64,000 nt of DNA from Variovorax paradoxus (GCF_024734665.1 NZ_CP102931.1:1052001-1116000); one strand, 5' to 3'. Positions 36,196-47,785 are shown, numbered from the stretch's first letter. Notes: a model not told the origin generated them from the sequence alone. Program-made: numbers and translations.

Positions 36196-38214
36196 ATGGC
36201 AACGAACGCAATGAACATCCTGCGCAACCGACCGCTCTGGCAGAAGCTGGTGGCTTGCGTAGTGCTGCTGTTCGCGGCGCTGGTCATCGGGCTTGCCTTC
36301 TTTCCCTGGGACATGCTGCGCGAGCCGGTCAACCGCTATGTCAGCGAGAAGACCGGGCGCAAGTTCGAGATCACGCGGCGGCTCGACGTGGGCCTTGGCT
36401 GGCGGCAGGCCACGGTCAAGTTCGACGGCATCGAGTTCGCCAACCCCTCGTGGGCGCGCGATCCCTACCTGGTCAAGGCGGATCGCGCCGAGTTCGACAT
36501 CCGCATCTGGCCGCTGATCGCCAGCAAGATCGTCATTCCGCGGCTCGCGCTCTTCTCGCCCACGCTGGGCCTGCAGATGGAGGCGGACGGGCGCCGCACC
36601 TGGGCGCTCGGCAAGGACACCTCCGATGGCGGCACCGTGCCCAGCATTGGCCTGATGCAGGTCGACACCGGCGCGGTCGACTTCCTGGCCAAGCACCTGG
36701 GAGTCGACCTGCACGCCGACCTGAGCTACGACAGCAGCCGCGGCGAGATGCCGCTCAATTACCGCATCAAGGGCCGCTACAAGGGGCAGCCGCTGACCGC
36801 CAGCGGACGCACCGGCAACGTGCTGCAGATCAACGCCGCGGGTGCGCCGCCGTTTCCGATGGAGATCAACGCGGCCGCCGGCCAGACACAGCTGAAGGCC
36901 GCCGGCACCGTGGCCGAGCTGTCGGGGCTCGACGGCATCGACGCAAAGTTCGAGATCAAGGGCCAGACGCTGGGCGCCCTGTTCCCGTTGCTGGGCATCG
37001 CGCTGCCGCAGACCTCGCCCTATGCCCTGAGCGGCAACCTGGGCAAGCGCGGCAAGCTGTGGGCAGCCACTGGCCTCAAGGGCAGGCTGGGCCTGTCCGA
37101 CATCGCCGGCGACATGCGCTTCGACCAGGCCGGCCAGCTTCCGCATCTGGCGGGCGACCTGCGCTCGCGCGTGATGGACATGGACGACCTCGGCCCGCTG
37201 ATCGGCCTGCCGCCCACGGCGCGCACCGCCAGCACCGTGGAAGGCGTAGCCCCGCCGCCCACCATCACCCAGGTCAAGCGTCCGGGCGGCAAGGTGCTGC
37301 CCACGGCGCCGCTCGACTTCGAGCGCCTGCGCGCGATGAATGCCGACGTGAAATACACGGCAGACCGCATCCAGAATGTGCGCGACATCCCGCTCGATCG
37401 CGGCAGCGTGCAGGTCAAGCTGGCCGATGGCGTGCTCACGCTCGACCCGCTCGATCTGGGCGTGGCCGGAGGCAAGCTGGGCGGTGCGATCCGCATCGAC
37501 GCATCGAAGAACCCGGCGGACATCCGCGCCTCGCTCGACGTGCGGGCGATGCAGCTCGCCCGCCTGTTCCCCAAGCTCGAAACCACGGGCAACAGCGTGG
37601 GGCGACTGGACGGGCGCATCAACCTCTCGGGTTCCGGCAACAGCGTGGCCAACTGGCTGGGGGGCGCGTCGGGCGACGTGGCGGTCATTTCGGGGCGTGG
37701 CCAGTTCGGCAACCTGTTGCCGGTGTTCGCGACGCTGGTGGGCGGCGACATCATCAAGTTCCTGCTGCGCGGCGATCGCAACGTCGAGCTGCGCTGCGCG
37801 GCCCTGGCCTTCGACGTGAACAAGGGGCTGATGACCGGGCGCACGCTGGTGGTGGACACGACCAACGCCGTGTTCATCGCCACAGGCCAGGTCAACCTCG
37901 CGACCGAGGGGCTCGACTTCGTGGTCCGTCCGGAGCCCAAGAGCAAGAGCATCCTGTCGATCCGTACGCCATTGGTGGTGAGCGGCACCCTCGGCGATCC
38001 GAAGGGTGGCGTGGAGGTCGTTCCCCTGGCGGGGCGCGGGCTGGCTGCGCTGGCGCTGGGCGCCATCAATCCGCTGCTGGCGCTGGCCGCGACCATCGAG
38101 CCCGGTCCGGGCGTGGATTCCGATTGCAAGGGCGTGCTGGCGCAGGCCAACAAGCCCACGGCCGGGGCGGCGGCCAACGGCGCTGCCCGCGCAAAAGGGG
38201 CAAAGCAGCCTTAG
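36196..38214 (+). CDS. AsmA family protein
   Basis: A 672-residue protein with an N-terminal anchor (about 16-36) followed by a long beta-rich periplasmic region. An N-terminal AsmA segment (about 35-130, SEKTGRKFEITRRLDVGLGW) and a C-terminal AsmA-2 type region (about 480-640) are recognisable. AsmA/TamB-like proteins are thought to bridge the envelope and move phospholipids. The stop overlaps the convergent moeB stop. The upstream 255-base gap to the receiver gene shows no clear promoter. Confidence 0.9.
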   Translation: MATNAMNILRNRPLWQKLVACVVLLFAALVIGLAFFPWDMLREPVNRYVSEKTGRKFEITRRLDVGLGWRQATVKFDGIEFANPSWARDPYLVKADRAEFDIRIWPLIASKIVIPRLALFSPTLGLQMEADGRRTWALGKDTSDGGTVPSIGLMQVDTGAVDFLAKHLGVDLHADLSYDSSRGEMPLNYRIKGRYKGQPLTASGRTGNVLQINAAGAPPFPMEINAAAGQTQLKAAGTVAELSGLDGIDAKFEIKGQTLGALFPLLGIALPQTSPYALSGNLGKRGKLWAATGLKGRLGLSDIAGDMRFDQAGQLPHLAGDLRSRVMDMDDLGPLIGLPPTARTASTVEGVAPPPTITQVKRPGGKVLPTAPLDFERLRAMNADVKYTADRIQNVRDIPLDRGSVQVKLADGVLTLDPLDLGVAGGKLGGAIRIDASKNPADIRASLDVRAMQLARLFPKLETTGNSVGRLDGRINLSGSGNSVANWLGGASGDVAVISGRGQFGNLLPVFATLVGGDIIKFLLRGDRNVELRCAALAFDVNKGLMTGRTLVVDTTNAVFIATGQVNLATEGLDFVVRPEPKSKSILSIRTPLVVSGTLGDPKGGVEVVPLAGRGLAALALGAINPLLALAATIEPGPGVDSDCKGVLAQANKPTAGAAANGAARAKGAKQP

Positions 38215-38975
38215 AGGGGAAGGGCGGGGCGCTGCGCGCAGACGCTGCAGTGCGGGTCGCGCGCCACGCGCAGCGTGTCGAAAGAGGTGCTGCGCCCGTC
38301 GAACATCAACAGCTTGCCCGCCAGCGACGGGCCGATGCCGGCAAGCAGCTTCAACGCCTCGCTGGCCTGCAGCGTGCCGATGGTTCCGACCACGGGGCCG
38401 AACACTCCGAGCACTGCACAGCGCGTTTCCTCGAAATCCGCATCGGGCGGGAACAGGCAGGCATAGCAGGGCGAGGCGGCGTCGCGCGTGTCGTAAACGC
38501 TCAGCTGGCCATCGAAACGGATCGCCGCGCCCGCCACCAGCGGCTTGCCGTGGGCCACGCAGGCGCGGTTGACGGCCTGCCGGGTGGCGAAGTTGTCGCA
38601 GCAGTCGACCACCACGTCGGCCTGTGCGACCAGGCGCGACAGCAGCGCCTCGTCGGCGCGCAGGGCGTGGGTTTCGATGGCGATGTCGGGGTTGATGTCG
38701 CGCATGGCCTGCGCGGCGGATTCGACCTTGGCGAGGCCCACACGCGCGTGGGTGTGGGCGACCTGGCGCTGGAGATTGGTGAGATCGACCTCGTCGTCGT
38801 CGACCAGCACGATGTGGCCGACCCCCGCTGCCGCAAGGTACAAGGCCACCGGCGAACCCAGTCCGCCGGCGCCTATGACGAGAACCCGTCCGGCACTGAC
38901 GCGCTCCTGCCCGTCGATGCCGAATTCCTCCAGGAGGATGTGGCGCGAATAGCGCAGCAGCTGGCTATCTTCCAT
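38211..38975 (-). CDS. moeB: molybdopterin-synthase adenylyltransferase MoeB (HesA/MoeB/ThiF family)
   Basis: A 254-residue E1-like enzyme that adenylates the C-terminal Gly of a ubiquitin-fold sulfur carrier (MoaD or ThiS). The ATP loop GAGGLG is at 35-40, followed by VDDDEVDLTNLQRQ. The zinc Cys pairs are CYAC and CSVC. It lies 13 bases downstream of the S41 protease gene on the same strand. MoeB versus ThiF specificity cannot be fixed by sequence alone; the length and lack of a rhodanese domain fit MoeB. Confidence 0.88.
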   Translation of the reverse strand: MEDSQLLRYSRHILLEEFGIDGQERVSAGRVLVIGAGGLGSPVALYLAAAGVGHIVLVDDDEVDLTNLQRQVAHTHARVGLAKVESAAQAMRDINPDIAIETHALRADEALLSRLVAQADVVVDCCDNFATRQAVNRACVAHGKPLVAGAAIRFDGQLSVYDTRDAASPCYACLFPPDADFEETRCAVLGVFGPVVGTIGTLQASEALKLLAGIGPSLAGKLLMFDGRSTSFDTLRVARDPHCSVCAQRPALPL

Positions 38976-38988
38976 GCGCCACCGGCTC

Positions 38989-40434
38989 TCAGTTCTCTTT
39001 CTTCTCTTCCTTGTTGTCGACGATGACCTGCGTCTTGCTGACCAGCACCGGCTGGCCCTTCAGGCGATTGAGCGCCTGCACCAGCGGGAAGTCCTTGTCG
39101 GTGCCGAACTCGGGCACCTTGCGGTCCTGCGGCGGCTTCTTGGCTTCTTCCTCGAGGCGCTTGCGGGCTTCGTCGCGGGCCTTTTCGCGTTCCGGATCCT
39201 TGACTTCGGGGCCCTGACCGCTGGCCAAGTGCTTTTCGAGGTCGGCCTCGCGCATGCGCAGGGCGGCAAACGGGCTGCCTTCGGCACTTTCGTCGATCAG
39301 CACGTTGGGCACGATGCCCTTGGCCTGGATTGAGGTGCCGCTCGGCGTGTAGTAGCGCGCCGTGGTGATCTTCAGGCCGGTGTCCGGGCCGAGCGGGCGC
39401 ACTGTCTGCACCGAGCCCTTGCCGAAGGTCTGGCTGCCCATGATGGTCGCGCGCTTGTGGTCTTGCAGCGCGCCGGCCACGATTTCGCTGGCCGAGGCCG
39501 AGCCTTCGTTCACCAGCACCACCAGCGGCACGCTCTTGAGCGCGGCCGGCAGGCTGCGTAGCGGGTCGCTGCCCGAACGGCGCTGATAGAACTCCGGCGC
39601 CGCCTTGTAGACCGACTTGCTTTCGGCCAGCTGGCCGTCGGTGGTGACCACCGTGACGTTCTCGGGCAGGAAGGCCGACGACACTGCCACAGCCGCGTCG
39701 AGCAGACCGCCCGGGTCGTTGCGCAGGTCGAGCACCAGGCCCTTGAGGTTCGGGTCTTCCTTGTACAGGTCGTCGATCTTCTTGACGAAGTCGTCGACGG
39801 TGCGTTCCTGGAACTGCGACAGGCGGATCCAGCCGTAGCCGGGCTCCATCATCTTGCCGCGGACCGACTGCGTGCGGATCTCTTCGCGCGTGATCGTCAC
39901 CGGGAAGGTGCGGCTTTCGTCCTTGCGGAAGATGGTCAGCAGCACCTTGGTGTTGGCTTCGCCGCGCATGCGCTTGACCGCCTCGTTCAGCGACAGGCCG
40001 CGCACGGCGGTGTCGTCGATCTTGGTGATCAGGTCATTGGGCTTCAGGCCGGCGCGGAAAGCCGGGGAGCCTTCGATGGGCGAGACAACCTTGATCAGGC
40101 CGTCTTCCTGCGAAATCTCGATGCCCACGCCGACGAAACGGCCGGTGGTGCCTTCCCTGAATTCCTTGAAGGATTTCTTGTCGAAGTACTGGGAATGCGG
40201 GTCGAGCCCGGCAACCATGCCCGAAATGGCGTCGGAGATGAGCTTTTTCTCGTCGACCGGCTCGACGTAGTCGCTCTTGACCATGCCGAAGACGGCAGCG
40301 AGCTGCTGCAATTCCTCGAGCGGCAGTGGCGCAAGCGAACCGCGTGCGACTGTCTGCAACGAGACGGTGGTCAGGACGCCTGCTACGGCGCCGGCGGCGA
40401 CCCAGCCGGTGATCTTCAGTTTCTGGCCCATCAT
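38989..40434 (-). CDS. ctpA: S41 carboxyl-terminal processing protease (CtpA/Prc-like)
   Basis: A 481-residue exported serine protease. An N-terminal signal/anchor (about 8-30) leads to a PDZ domain (about 95-175, GSPAFRAGLKPNDLITKID) and an S41 domain. The catalytic Ser is in NEGSASASEIVAGALQDH and the Lys in QTFGKGSVQTV. The C-terminal tail is Lys/Glu-rich. It lies downstream of gpmA on the same strand and before moeB. It probably trims periplasmic or cell-wall proteins. Confidence 0.94.
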   Translation of the reverse strand: MMGQKLKITGWVAAGAVAGVLTTVSLQTVARGSLAPLPLEELQQLAAVFGMVKSDYVEPVDEKKLISDAISGMVAGLDPHSQYFDKKSFKEFREGTTGRFVGVGIEISQEDGLIKVVSPIEGSPAFRAGLKPNDLITKIDDTAVRGLSLNEAVKRMRGEANTKVLLTIFRKDESRTFPVTITREEIRTQSVRGKMMEPGYGWIRLSQFQERTVDDFVKKIDDLYKEDPNLKGLVLDLRNDPGGLLDAAVAVSSAFLPENVTVVTTDGQLAESKSVYKAAPEFYQRRSGSDPLRSLPAALKSVPLVVLVNEGSASASEIVAGALQDHKRATIMGSQTFGKGSVQTVRPLGPDTGLKITTARYYTPSGTSIQAKGIVPNVLIDESAEGSPFAALRMREADLEKHLASGQGPEVKDPEREKARDEARKRLEEEAKKPPQDRKVPEFGTDKDFPLVQALNRLKGQPVLVSKTQVIVDNKEEKKEN

Positions 40435-40555
40435 GAGTGGTTGTCCTTGTCGGCGGCTGTCGAATCAATATACACAGCTTGGAAGCAATTTGTTTGCCGG
40501 GGTTCCACGGATGGAGCGCCGGGCAGGGGCATTCAGGGCGGTCTTTACCGTCTTT

Positions 40556-41299
40556 TCAGCCCTTACCTTGCGATGCCACCGCTGCGGCTGCCTTTTCGGC
40601 GGCTGCGGCATCGCCTAGATAGTAGTGGCGCAGGGGCTTGAGGTCGTCGTCGAGCTCGTAGACCAGCGGAATGCCGTTCGGGATGTTCAGGCCGACGATG
40701 GCGTCGTCGGAGATGCCGTCGAGGTACTTCACCAGCGCCCGGATCGAATTGCCGTGGGCCGCCACGACCAGGCGGCGCCCGGTGCGGATGGCAGGCGCCA
40801 TCGACTCGTTCCAGAAGGGCAGCACGCGCGCCACCGTGTCTTTCAGGCACTCGGTCAGCGGAATCTGTTCAGGCGCCAGCTTGGCGTATCGCACGTCGCT
40901 GCGCTCGCTGCGCGGGTCATCGGCTTCCAGGGGCGGGGGCGGGGTGCCATAGCTGCGGCGCCAGACCAGCACCTGCTCGTCGCCGTACTTCTTGGCGGTT
41001 TCGGCCTTGTTCAGGCCTTGCAGGCCGCCGTAATGGCGCTCGTTCAGGCGCCAGGAATGGACCACGGGCAGCCAGGTGCGGTCGAGTTCGTCGAGCGTGT
41101 GCCACAGGGTGCGGGTGGCGCGCTTGAGCACGCTCGTGTAGGCAACGTCGAAGTCGTAGCCTTCGGCCTTGAGCAGCCGGCCGGCCTGCTTGGCCTGCTC
41201 CACGCCGGTCTCGGTCAGGTCGACGTCGGTCCATCCGGTGAAGCGGTTTTCTAGATTCCAGGTGGATTCGCCGTGACGGATCAATACCAGTTTGTGCAT
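40556..41299 (-). CDS. gpmA: 2,3-bisphosphoglycerate-dependent phosphoglycerate mutase GpmA
   Basis: A 247-residue enzyme interconverting 3- and 2-phosphoglycerate. The phosphohistidine motif [10 protein letters not shown] includes His9. [16 protein letters not shown] and the second His in [15 protein letters not shown] complete the active site. The long open frame upstream is antisense to grxC; the start at 41299 gives the standard [11 protein letters not shown]. It is divergent from the rhodanese-grxC-secB run. Confidence 0.97.
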   Translation of the reverse strand: MHKLVLIRHGESTWNLENRFTGWTDVDLTETGVEQAKQAGRLLKAEGYDFDVAYTSVLKRATRTLWHTLDELDRTWLPVVHSWRLNERHYGGLQGLNKAETAKKYGDEQVLVWRRSYGTPPPPLEADDPRSERSDVRYAKLAPEQIPLTECLKDTVARVLPFWNESMAPAIRTGRRLVVAAHGNSIRALVKYLDGISDDAIVGLNIPNGIPLVYELDDDLKPLRHYYLGDAAAAEKAAAAVASQGKG

Positions 41300-41371
41300 G
41301 TGGGAGGCCTTTGGCTGCGCTTGCGAAACCTCGCATTCTAAAATCCCCGGTTTGCCATTCAAGGAACCCCC

Positions 41372-41788
41372 GTGAAATTGATCGAATTCGTCACCGCGAA
41401 CTGGATGCTGATCCTGATCGCGCTCAGCTCGGGAGCCATGCTGGCCTGGCCGCTGGTGCGGGGGGCGGGCGGCGGAACGCTCACGGCGCAGGGTGCCGTG
41501 CAGCTCATCAACCGCGAGCGCGCGGTGCTTGTCGACGTGCGCGAGGCGGAAGAATTCGCCACCGGCCACATGATCGGCGCCAAGAACATTCCCCTGAACC
41601 AGCTCGAGGAAAAGCTCGCCGGCGCGGTCAAGAACAAGACCGTGCCGCTGCTGCTGGTGTGCGCCACTGGCGCCCGCGCTCAGCGCGCCGTGGCCATGGC
41701 CAAGAAGCTGGGCTACGAGCAGGCCCAAGCCGTGGCCGGCGGGCTGAAAGCCTGGAAAGACGCTAACCTGCCCGTTGAAAAGGCCTGA
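41372..41788 (+). CDS. membrane-anchored rhodanese-like protein
   Basis: A 138-residue protein with an N-terminal helix (about 9-28, [20 protein letters not shown]) and a single rhodanese domain (about 35-135). The active-site loop is [12 protein letters not shown], with the catalytic Cys. The GTG start at 41372 follows AAGGAA. It is the first gene before grxC and secB, an order also seen in Gammaproteobacteria (YibN). It would carry persulfide sulfur; the acceptor is unknown. Confidence 0.92.
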   Translation: MKLIEFVTANWMLILIALSSGAMLAWPLVRGAGGGTLTAQGAVQLINRERAVLVDVREAEEFATGHMIGAKNIPLNQLEEKLAGAVKNKTVPLLLVCATGARAQRAVAMAKKLGYEQAQAVAGGLKAWKDANLPVEKA

Positions 41789-41809
41789 AATCTCCCCGAG
41801 ATAGAGCGT

Positions 41810-42070
41810 ATGCAAGCAGTCAAGATGTACACCACCGCCGTTTGCCCCTACTGCACGCGTGCGAAGCAAATCCTGAAGTCCAAGGGCGTCGAGCAGATCG
41901 AAGAGATCCGCATCGACACCGACCCCCAGGCCCGCAACACCATGATGGAAGTCACCCAGCGCCGCACGGTGCCGCAGATCTTCATCGGCGACACCCACGT
42001 GGGTGGCTGCGACGACCTGATGGCCCTCGACAGCCGCGGCGGCCTCGTTCCGCTCCTGCAGGGCGCCTGA
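41810..42070 (+). CDS. grxC: glutaredoxin 3 GrxC
   Basis: An 86-residue dithiol glutaredoxin with active site CPYC at residues 12-15, the cis-Pro motif TVPQIFI and the glutathione-binding GGCDDL. It reduces disulfides and mixed glutathione disulfides with GSH. It lies 21 bases after the rhodanese gene and before secB. Confidence 0.97.
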   Translation: MQAVKMYTTAVCPYCTRAKQILKSKGVEQIEEIRIDTDPQARNTMMEVTQRRTVPQIFIGDTHVGGCDDLMALDSRGGLVPLLQGA

Positions 42071-42140
42071 AACACAAAGCAACCGGCGTCACGGAAGTGG
42101 CGCGGTCGCCGGGCGATAATCGTCCGCTCATCCATCTGCA

Positions 42141-42178
42141 GCCCGCTGCGGGAACCTCTCCCCGGCGGGCATTGTTTT
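42141..42178 (+). terminator. terminator-like hairpin just upstream of secB
   Basis: GCCCGC-TG-CGGG pairs with CCCG-GCGGGC (10 bp with a 2-base bulge, 8-base loop), followed by ATTGTTTT. It ends 20 bases before the secB start and about 100 bases after grxC. It may end the grxC transcript or attenuate read-through into secB. A GATAAT at 42115-42120 could be a promoter upstream of it. Confidence 0.6.
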
Positions 42179-42197
42179 GATCCTCGAAAGTTCAGCC

Positions 42198-42662
42198 ATG
42201 GCCGACCAGCAAGCCCAAGATCCCGTTTTCCAGATCCAGCGCGTCTACCTCAAGGACCTGTCGCTCGAACAACCCAATTCGCCCGCGATCCTGCTGGAGC
42301 AGGAGCAGCCCACCGTCGACATCCAGCTCGGCGTGGACGCCCAGCCCGTGACCGACGGCATCTTCGAGATCACCGTGTCGGCCACCGTGCAGACCAAGAT
42401 CGGCGACAAGACCGTGTTCCTGGTCGAAGCCAAGCAGGCCGGCATCTTCGAAATCCGCCACCTGCCGGAAGAGCAGATGGGCGCCATCCTGGGCATCGCC
42501 TGCCCGCAGATCGTCTACCCGTACCTGCGCGGCAACGTGGCCGACGTGATCCAGCGCGGCGGCTTCCCGCCCGTGCACCTGGCCGAAATCAACTTCCAGG
42601 CGATGTACGAGCAGCAGCAGGCGCAGGCCGCCGGCCAGGCTGCGCCGACCCTGGCGCAGTAA
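42198..42662 (+). CDS. secB: protein-export chaperone SecB
   Basis: A 154-residue cytosolic chaperone that keeps preproteins unfolded and hands them to SecA. It includes the SecB core ([18 protein letters not shown], and [20 protein letters not shown]). The C-terminus is a Gln/Ala-rich tail. The start at 42198 gives [14 protein letters not shown]; the earlier in-frame ATG overlaps the hairpin region. It lies 19 bases before gpsA. Confidence 0.97.
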   Translation: MADQQAQDPVFQIQRVYLKDLSLEQPNSPAILLEQEQPTVDIQLGVDAQPVTDGIFEITVSATVQTKIGDKTVFLVEAKQAGIFEIRHLPEEQMGAILGIACPQIVYPYLRGNVADVIQRGGFPPVHLAEINFQAMYEQQQAQAAGQAAPTLAQ

Positions 42663-42681
42663 ACAGCGCCCAACGCCCTCG

Positions 42682-43737
42682 ATGTCGCCAACGCCGATGA
42701 AGATCTGCGTTCATGGCGCCGGTGCCTGGGGCACGGCAGTCGCTGTCAACGCGGCGGCTCGCCACGAGGTCACGCTCTGGGCGCGCGATTCCGCCCAGGC
42801 CGACGCCATGTCGGCCGCGCGCGAAAACACCCGCTACCTGCCCGGGCTGGCACTGCCGGCCTCGCTTGCCGTGCGCGCGGGCGACATCGGCCAGGCGCAG
42901 GCCGGTGCCGACCTCGTCATCGTGGCCACCCCCATGGCCGCCCTGCGCGAACAGCTCATCGCACTGCGCGGTACGAACGCGGCGGTAGCGTGGCTGTGCA
43001 AGGGCGTCGAGCCCGCGCTCGACACTTCTCCCGCATCCTTCGGCCTGCTCGCCCACGAAATCTGGGCGCAGGTTGCTCCTGATTTGAGAGCGGGCGTGCT
43101 CAGCGGCCCCAGCTTCGCGCAAGAGGTCGCCGAAGGGCGCCCGACCGCGCTGGTGGCCGCCAGCCCGCATGCCGCCGTGCGCGACACGCTGGTCGATGCC
43201 TTCCACGGCCCCGCGCTGCGCGTCTACGCCAACGAGGACATCGTGGGCGTGGAAGTGGGCGGCGCCGTCAAGAACGTGCTGGCCATCGCCACCGGCCTGT
43301 GCGACGGCCTCGCGCTCGGGCTCAACGCCCGCGCGGCGCTCATCACCCGCGGCCTCGCCGAAATGACGCGCTTCGGCCTCGCGCTGGGCGCCCGCGCCGA
43401 AACCTTCATGGGCCTTTCGGGCCTGGGTGACTTGGTGCTGACCTCCACCGGCGACCTGTCGCGCAACCGCAAGGTCGGGCTGCTGCTGGCGCAGGGCCGC
43501 ACGTTGGCGCAGGCTGTCGATTCGCTGGGCCATGTCGCCGAAGGCGTGTACTGCGCCCGCACCGTGGTGCAGCGCGCGCGCGGCCTCGGCATCGAGATGC
43601 CGATCGCCGAAGGCGTGGTCGCCTTGCTCGACGGCCGCGTGAGCCCGCAAGATGCGGTGGCCGCCCTGACCGGCCGTGACCCGGTGCCGGAATCCGTGCC
43701 GCCCGGCGCCGCGGCTTCCCCTCGCCATTCCTCTTGA
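42682..43737 (+). CDS. gpsA: NAD(P)-dependent glycerol-3-phosphate dehydrogenase GpsA
   Basis: A 351-residue enzyme reducing dihydroxyacetone phosphate to glycerol 3-phosphate for phospholipid synthesis. The Rossmann motif GAGAWGTA lies near residue 12, the catalytic Lys in [14 protein letters not shown], and [13 protein letters not shown] is present. The start may be the ATG at 42682 or at 42697 (MKICVHGAG). The C-terminus has a short Pro/Ala tail. The order secB-gpsA is common in Proteobacteria. Confidence 0.96.
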   Translation: MSPTPMKICVHGAGAWGTAVAVNAAARHEVTLWARDSAQADAMSAARENTRYLPGLALPASLAVRAGDIGQAQAGADLVIVATPMAALREQLIALRGTNAAVAWLCKGVEPALDTSPASFGLLAHEIWAQVAPDLRAGVLSGPSFAQEVAEGRPTALVAASPHAAVRDTLVDAFHGPALRVYANEDIVGVEVGGAVKNVLAIATGLCDGLALGLNARAALITRGLAEMTRFGLALGARAETFMGLSGLGDLVLTSTGDLSRNRKVGLLLAQGRTLAQAVDSLGHVAEGVYCARTVVQRARGLGIEMPIAEGVVALLDGRVSPQDAVAALTGRDPVPESVPPGAAASPRHSS

Positions 43738-43762
43738 TAAAAAAACGCAGAGACAAAGAGCC

Positions 43763-44641
43763 ATGAGCCTTCGCTTTGATTTTTCAGCGTCGGCCGTGGC
43801 CGCGCTGGCCCTGTCCGATGCCACCCGCGCATTGCAGGAAGACGTCGCCGACGGCGACCTCACCGCGTCGCTGGTCGACCCGGCCCGCACCGCCCGCGCC
43901 CGCGTACTGGCGCGCGAATCCGCCGTCGTGTGCGGCGCACCCTGGGTCGAGGCCACTTTGCGGCAGCTCGATTCGCAAGTGCGCATCCACTGGCTTTGTG
44001 CCGAAGGCGAACGCTGCGCGGCCGACCAGCCCGTGCTCGAAATCGAAGGCGCCGCCCGCGCGCTGCTGACGGCCGAGCGCACCTCGCTCAACTTCCTGCA
44101 GTTGCTGAGCGCGGTCGCCACCAAGACCGCCCTCTACGCCGACGCCGTGCGCGGCACGCGCGCCCGCATCGTCGACACCCGCAAGACCATTCCGGGCCTG
44201 CGGCTGGCGCAGAAGTACGCGGTGCGCACCGGCGGTGGCCTGAACCACCGCATCGGCCTCTACGACGCCGTGCTCATCAAGGAAAACCACATCGCCGCAG
44301 CCGGTGGCGTGGCTGCGGCCCTGCGCGCAGTGGCGCCGGTGGCCTCGCAAGCCGCTTTCGTCGAGGTCGAGGTCGAAACCTTGGCCCAGCTGCGCGAAGC
44401 GCTGGAAGCCGGCGCGCGCATGGTGCTGCTCGACAACATGGACCTGCCCACGCTGCGCGAGGCCGTTCGCATCAACGACGAAGCCGGCGAAGACCGCAAG
44501 GCTGTGCTGGAGATATCCGGTGGCGTCACACTGGACGGTCTGCGCGCACTGGCCGAAACCGGTGTAGACCGTATTTCGGTCGGCGCGTTGACCAAGGATG
44601 TCAAAGCCATCGACTACTCGATGCGTTTCCTGGAAAGCTGA
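43763..44641 (+). CDS. nadC: quinolinate phosphoribosyltransferase NadC
   Basis: A 292-residue enzyme converting quinolinate and PRPP to nicotinate mononucleotide. Signature segments are [35 protein letters not shown] and the C-terminal [19 protein letters not shown]. The ATG at 43763 gives [17 protein letters not shown]; the frame extends upstream into gpsA without meaning. It lies 7 bases before nadA, the preceding step in the pathway. Confidence 0.96.
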   Translation: MSLRFDFSASAVAALALSDATRALQEDVADGDLTASLVDPARTARARVLARESAVVCGAPWVEATLRQLDSQVRIHWLCAEGERCAADQPVLEIEGAARALLTAERTSLNFLQLLSAVATKTALYADAVRGTRARIVDTRKTIPGLRLAQKYAVRTGGGLNHRIGLYDAVLIKENHIAAAGGVAAALRAVAPVASQAAFVEVEVETLAQLREALEAGARMVLLDNMDLPTLREAVRINDEAGEDRKAVLEISGGVTLDGLRALAETGVDRISVGALTKDVKAIDYSMRFLES

Positions 44642-44648
44642 TCCGCCC

Positions 44649-45767
44649 ATGTCGTCTCCGGTCATCGACGTCGACTACGAGCAGCCTGCCGCAAAGGCCG
44701 GCGCAGTCTGCGACACGCGCCACGCCTGGGCCCGAGTGCCGGTCGAGCCTTCGCCCGACGAGCGCATCGCGCTGAAGGAGCGCATTCGCCGCCTGCTGCG
44801 CGAGCGCAACGCGGTGATGGTGTCGCACTTCTACGTGCACCCTGACCTGCAGGACCTTGCCGAGGAAACCGGCGGCATCGTGAGCGATTCGCTCGAAATG
44901 GCGCGCTTCGGCCGCGACCACGCCGCGCAGACGCTGGTGGTGTCGGGCGTTCGCTTCATGGGCGAGACCTCGAAGATCCTCTCGCCCGAAAAGCGCGTGC
45001 TGATGCCCGACCTCGACGCGAACTGCTCACTCGACCTGGGCTGCCCGGTCGAACAGTTCAGCGCCTTCTGCGACCAGCACCCCGACCGCACCGTGGTCGT
45101 CTACGCCAACACCAGCGCGGCCGTGAAGGCACGCGCCGACTGGCTGGTCACCTCCAGCTGCGCGCTCGACGTGGTGAACGCGCTGCACGCGGCGGGGCAA
45201 AAGATTCTCTGGGGCCCCGACCGCCACCTGGGCGACTACATCCAGCGCCAGACCGGCGCGGACATGGTCAGCTGGAACGGCGCCTGCATCGTGCACGACG
45301 AGTTCAAGGCGCTGGAGCTCGAACTGCTCATGAAGGAGCATCCGAAGGCGAAGGTGCTGGTACACCCGGAGTCGCCGTCTGACGTGATTGCGCTGGCGGA
45401 CGCGGTGGGCTCCACCTCGGCCATCCTGAACGCGGCGCAGCGCATGGACGCCAGCGAATTCATCGTTGCCACCGACAGCGGCATGCTGCACAAGCTGCGC
45501 ACGCTGAACCCCGGCAAGACCTTCATCGAGGCGCCCACGGCGGGCAACGGCGGTACCTGCAAGAGCTGCGCGCATTGCCCATGGATGGCGATGAACGGGC
45601 TGGTCGAGCTGGCGAATGCGCTGGAAACGGGCGCGGGCGAGATTCACGTCGACCCGGTGCTGGGGTTGAGGGCGCGGGTGCCGATCGACCGGATGCTGGC
45701 GTTTACCGCCGGGCTGAAGAACGGGCAGGCGCCGGGTAGCCTGGTCGCTGGCATCGGCGCCGCCTGA
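44649..45767 (+). CDS. nadA: quinolinate synthase NadA
   Basis: A 372-residue 4Fe-4S enzyme condensing iminoaspartate with dihydroxyacetone phosphate. The three cluster Cys regions are visible: [19 protein letters not shown] and [14 protein letters not shown]. It follows nadC directly. nadB, which makes iminoaspartate, is at 48751-50346 on the opposite strand. The N-terminal 40 residues before the core are variable. Confidence 0.96.
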   Translation: MSSPVIDVDYEQPAAKAGAVCDTRHAWARVPVEPSPDERIALKERIRRLLRERNAVMVSHFYVHPDLQDLAEETGGIVSDSLEMARFGRDHAAQTLVVSGVRFMGETSKILSPEKRVLMPDLDANCSLDLGCPVEQFSAFCDQHPDRTVVVYANTSAAVKARADWLVTSSCALDVVNALHAAGQKILWGPDRHLGDYIQRQTGADMVSWNGACIVHDEFKALELELLMKEHPKAKVLVHPESPSDVIALADAVGSTSAILNAAQRMDASEFIVATDSGMLHKLRTLNPGKTFIEAPTAGNGGTCKSCAHCPWMAMNGLVELANALETGAGEIHVDPVLGLRARVPIDRMLAFTAGLKNGQAPGSLVAGIGAA

Positions 45768-45776
45768 AGCGTTGTT

Positions 45777-45886
45777 CCCTCTCCCGCTTGCGGGAGAGGG
45801 CTAGGGTGAGGGCGAGGGCCTCACAACATCGCGCGGCCTTTGATGCCGCTAACCCTCACCCCAACCCTCTCCCCAAGGGGAGAGGG
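45777..45886. repeat. paired palindromic repeats between convergent nadA and queD
   Basis: CCCTCTCCCGC-TT-GCGGGAGAGGG (45777-45800) and CCCTCTCCCC-AA-GGGGAGAGGG (45865-45886) are two hairpins, flanked by the complementary CTAGGGTGAGGG and CCCTCACCCC. The whole block can also fold end to end. Similar GGGAGAGGG...GGTGAGGG units are dispersed intergenic repeats in many Proteobacteria. It may end both convergent transcripts, though it lacks a T-run. Confidence 0.85.
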
Positions 45887-45894
45887 AGCAAGAC

Positions 45895-46257
45895 CTAGAA
45901 GTCCACAGTGCAGGAGTCGCCCAGCGCCTCGCGCCACACGCGCACGCGCGCCAGCGATGGCCGCAGGTCGGGCAGCGCATCAGCGATGAACACGCACAGG
46001 TTCTCCAGCGTCGGCGGATGCAGCCCCGGCACATCGTCCAGCAAGTGATGGTCCAACTGCTCACGCACCTCTTCCAGCCGCCGGCGCAGCAACCCCAGAT
46101 CGATCACCATCCCCGTCACTGGATCGCGCTCGCCCGCAAGCCACACCTCCGCGTGGTACGTGTGGCCGTGGATACGGCGGCTGCCTTCGACTTCGATCTC
46201 GCGCTTCAGCGTGTGAGCGGCGTCGAAGAAAAAGCGTTGGCTGATGGTGAATCGCAT
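45895..46257 (-). CDS. queD: QueD-like 6-carboxytetrahydropterin synthase, catalytic Cys position is Ser
   Basis: A 120-residue PTPS-fold protein. Zinc ligands His15, His30 and His32 (DAAH, HGH), LDHHLLDDVPGL and the Glu of VWREALGDSC are present, so the fold and most of the active site are intact. The usual nucleophile Cys four residues before HGH (E. coli HKCGRLHGH) is Ser26 here (EGSRRIHGH). It lies 38 bases after queE on the same strand, in the queuosine context. It may use another residue, make a different pterin, or be non-catalytic. The start at 46257 gives the expected N-terminus. Confidence 0.85.
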   Translation of the reverse strand: MRFTISQRFFFDAAHTLKREIEVEGSRRIHGHTYHAEVWLAGERDPVTGMVIDLGLLRRRLEEVREQLDHHLLDDVPGLHPPTLENLCVFIADALPDLRPSLARVRVWREALGDSCTVDF

Positions 46258-46295
46258 CGTCAAAAAAGAAACTCTGGAGGAAAAGGGCCGCCGTC

Positions 46296-47785
<1,490 letters not shown>

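Noticed and set aside
35964..39026. Open frame of 1020 codons on the plus strand
   Set aside because: Out of frame with the AsmA gene and antisense to moeB; composition is Arg/Ala/Gly-rich without any recognisable fold.
45777..45886. CRISPR repeat or small RNA gene
   Set aside because: Only two palindromic units without regular spacers and no cas genes; it matches common intergenic palindromic repeats.
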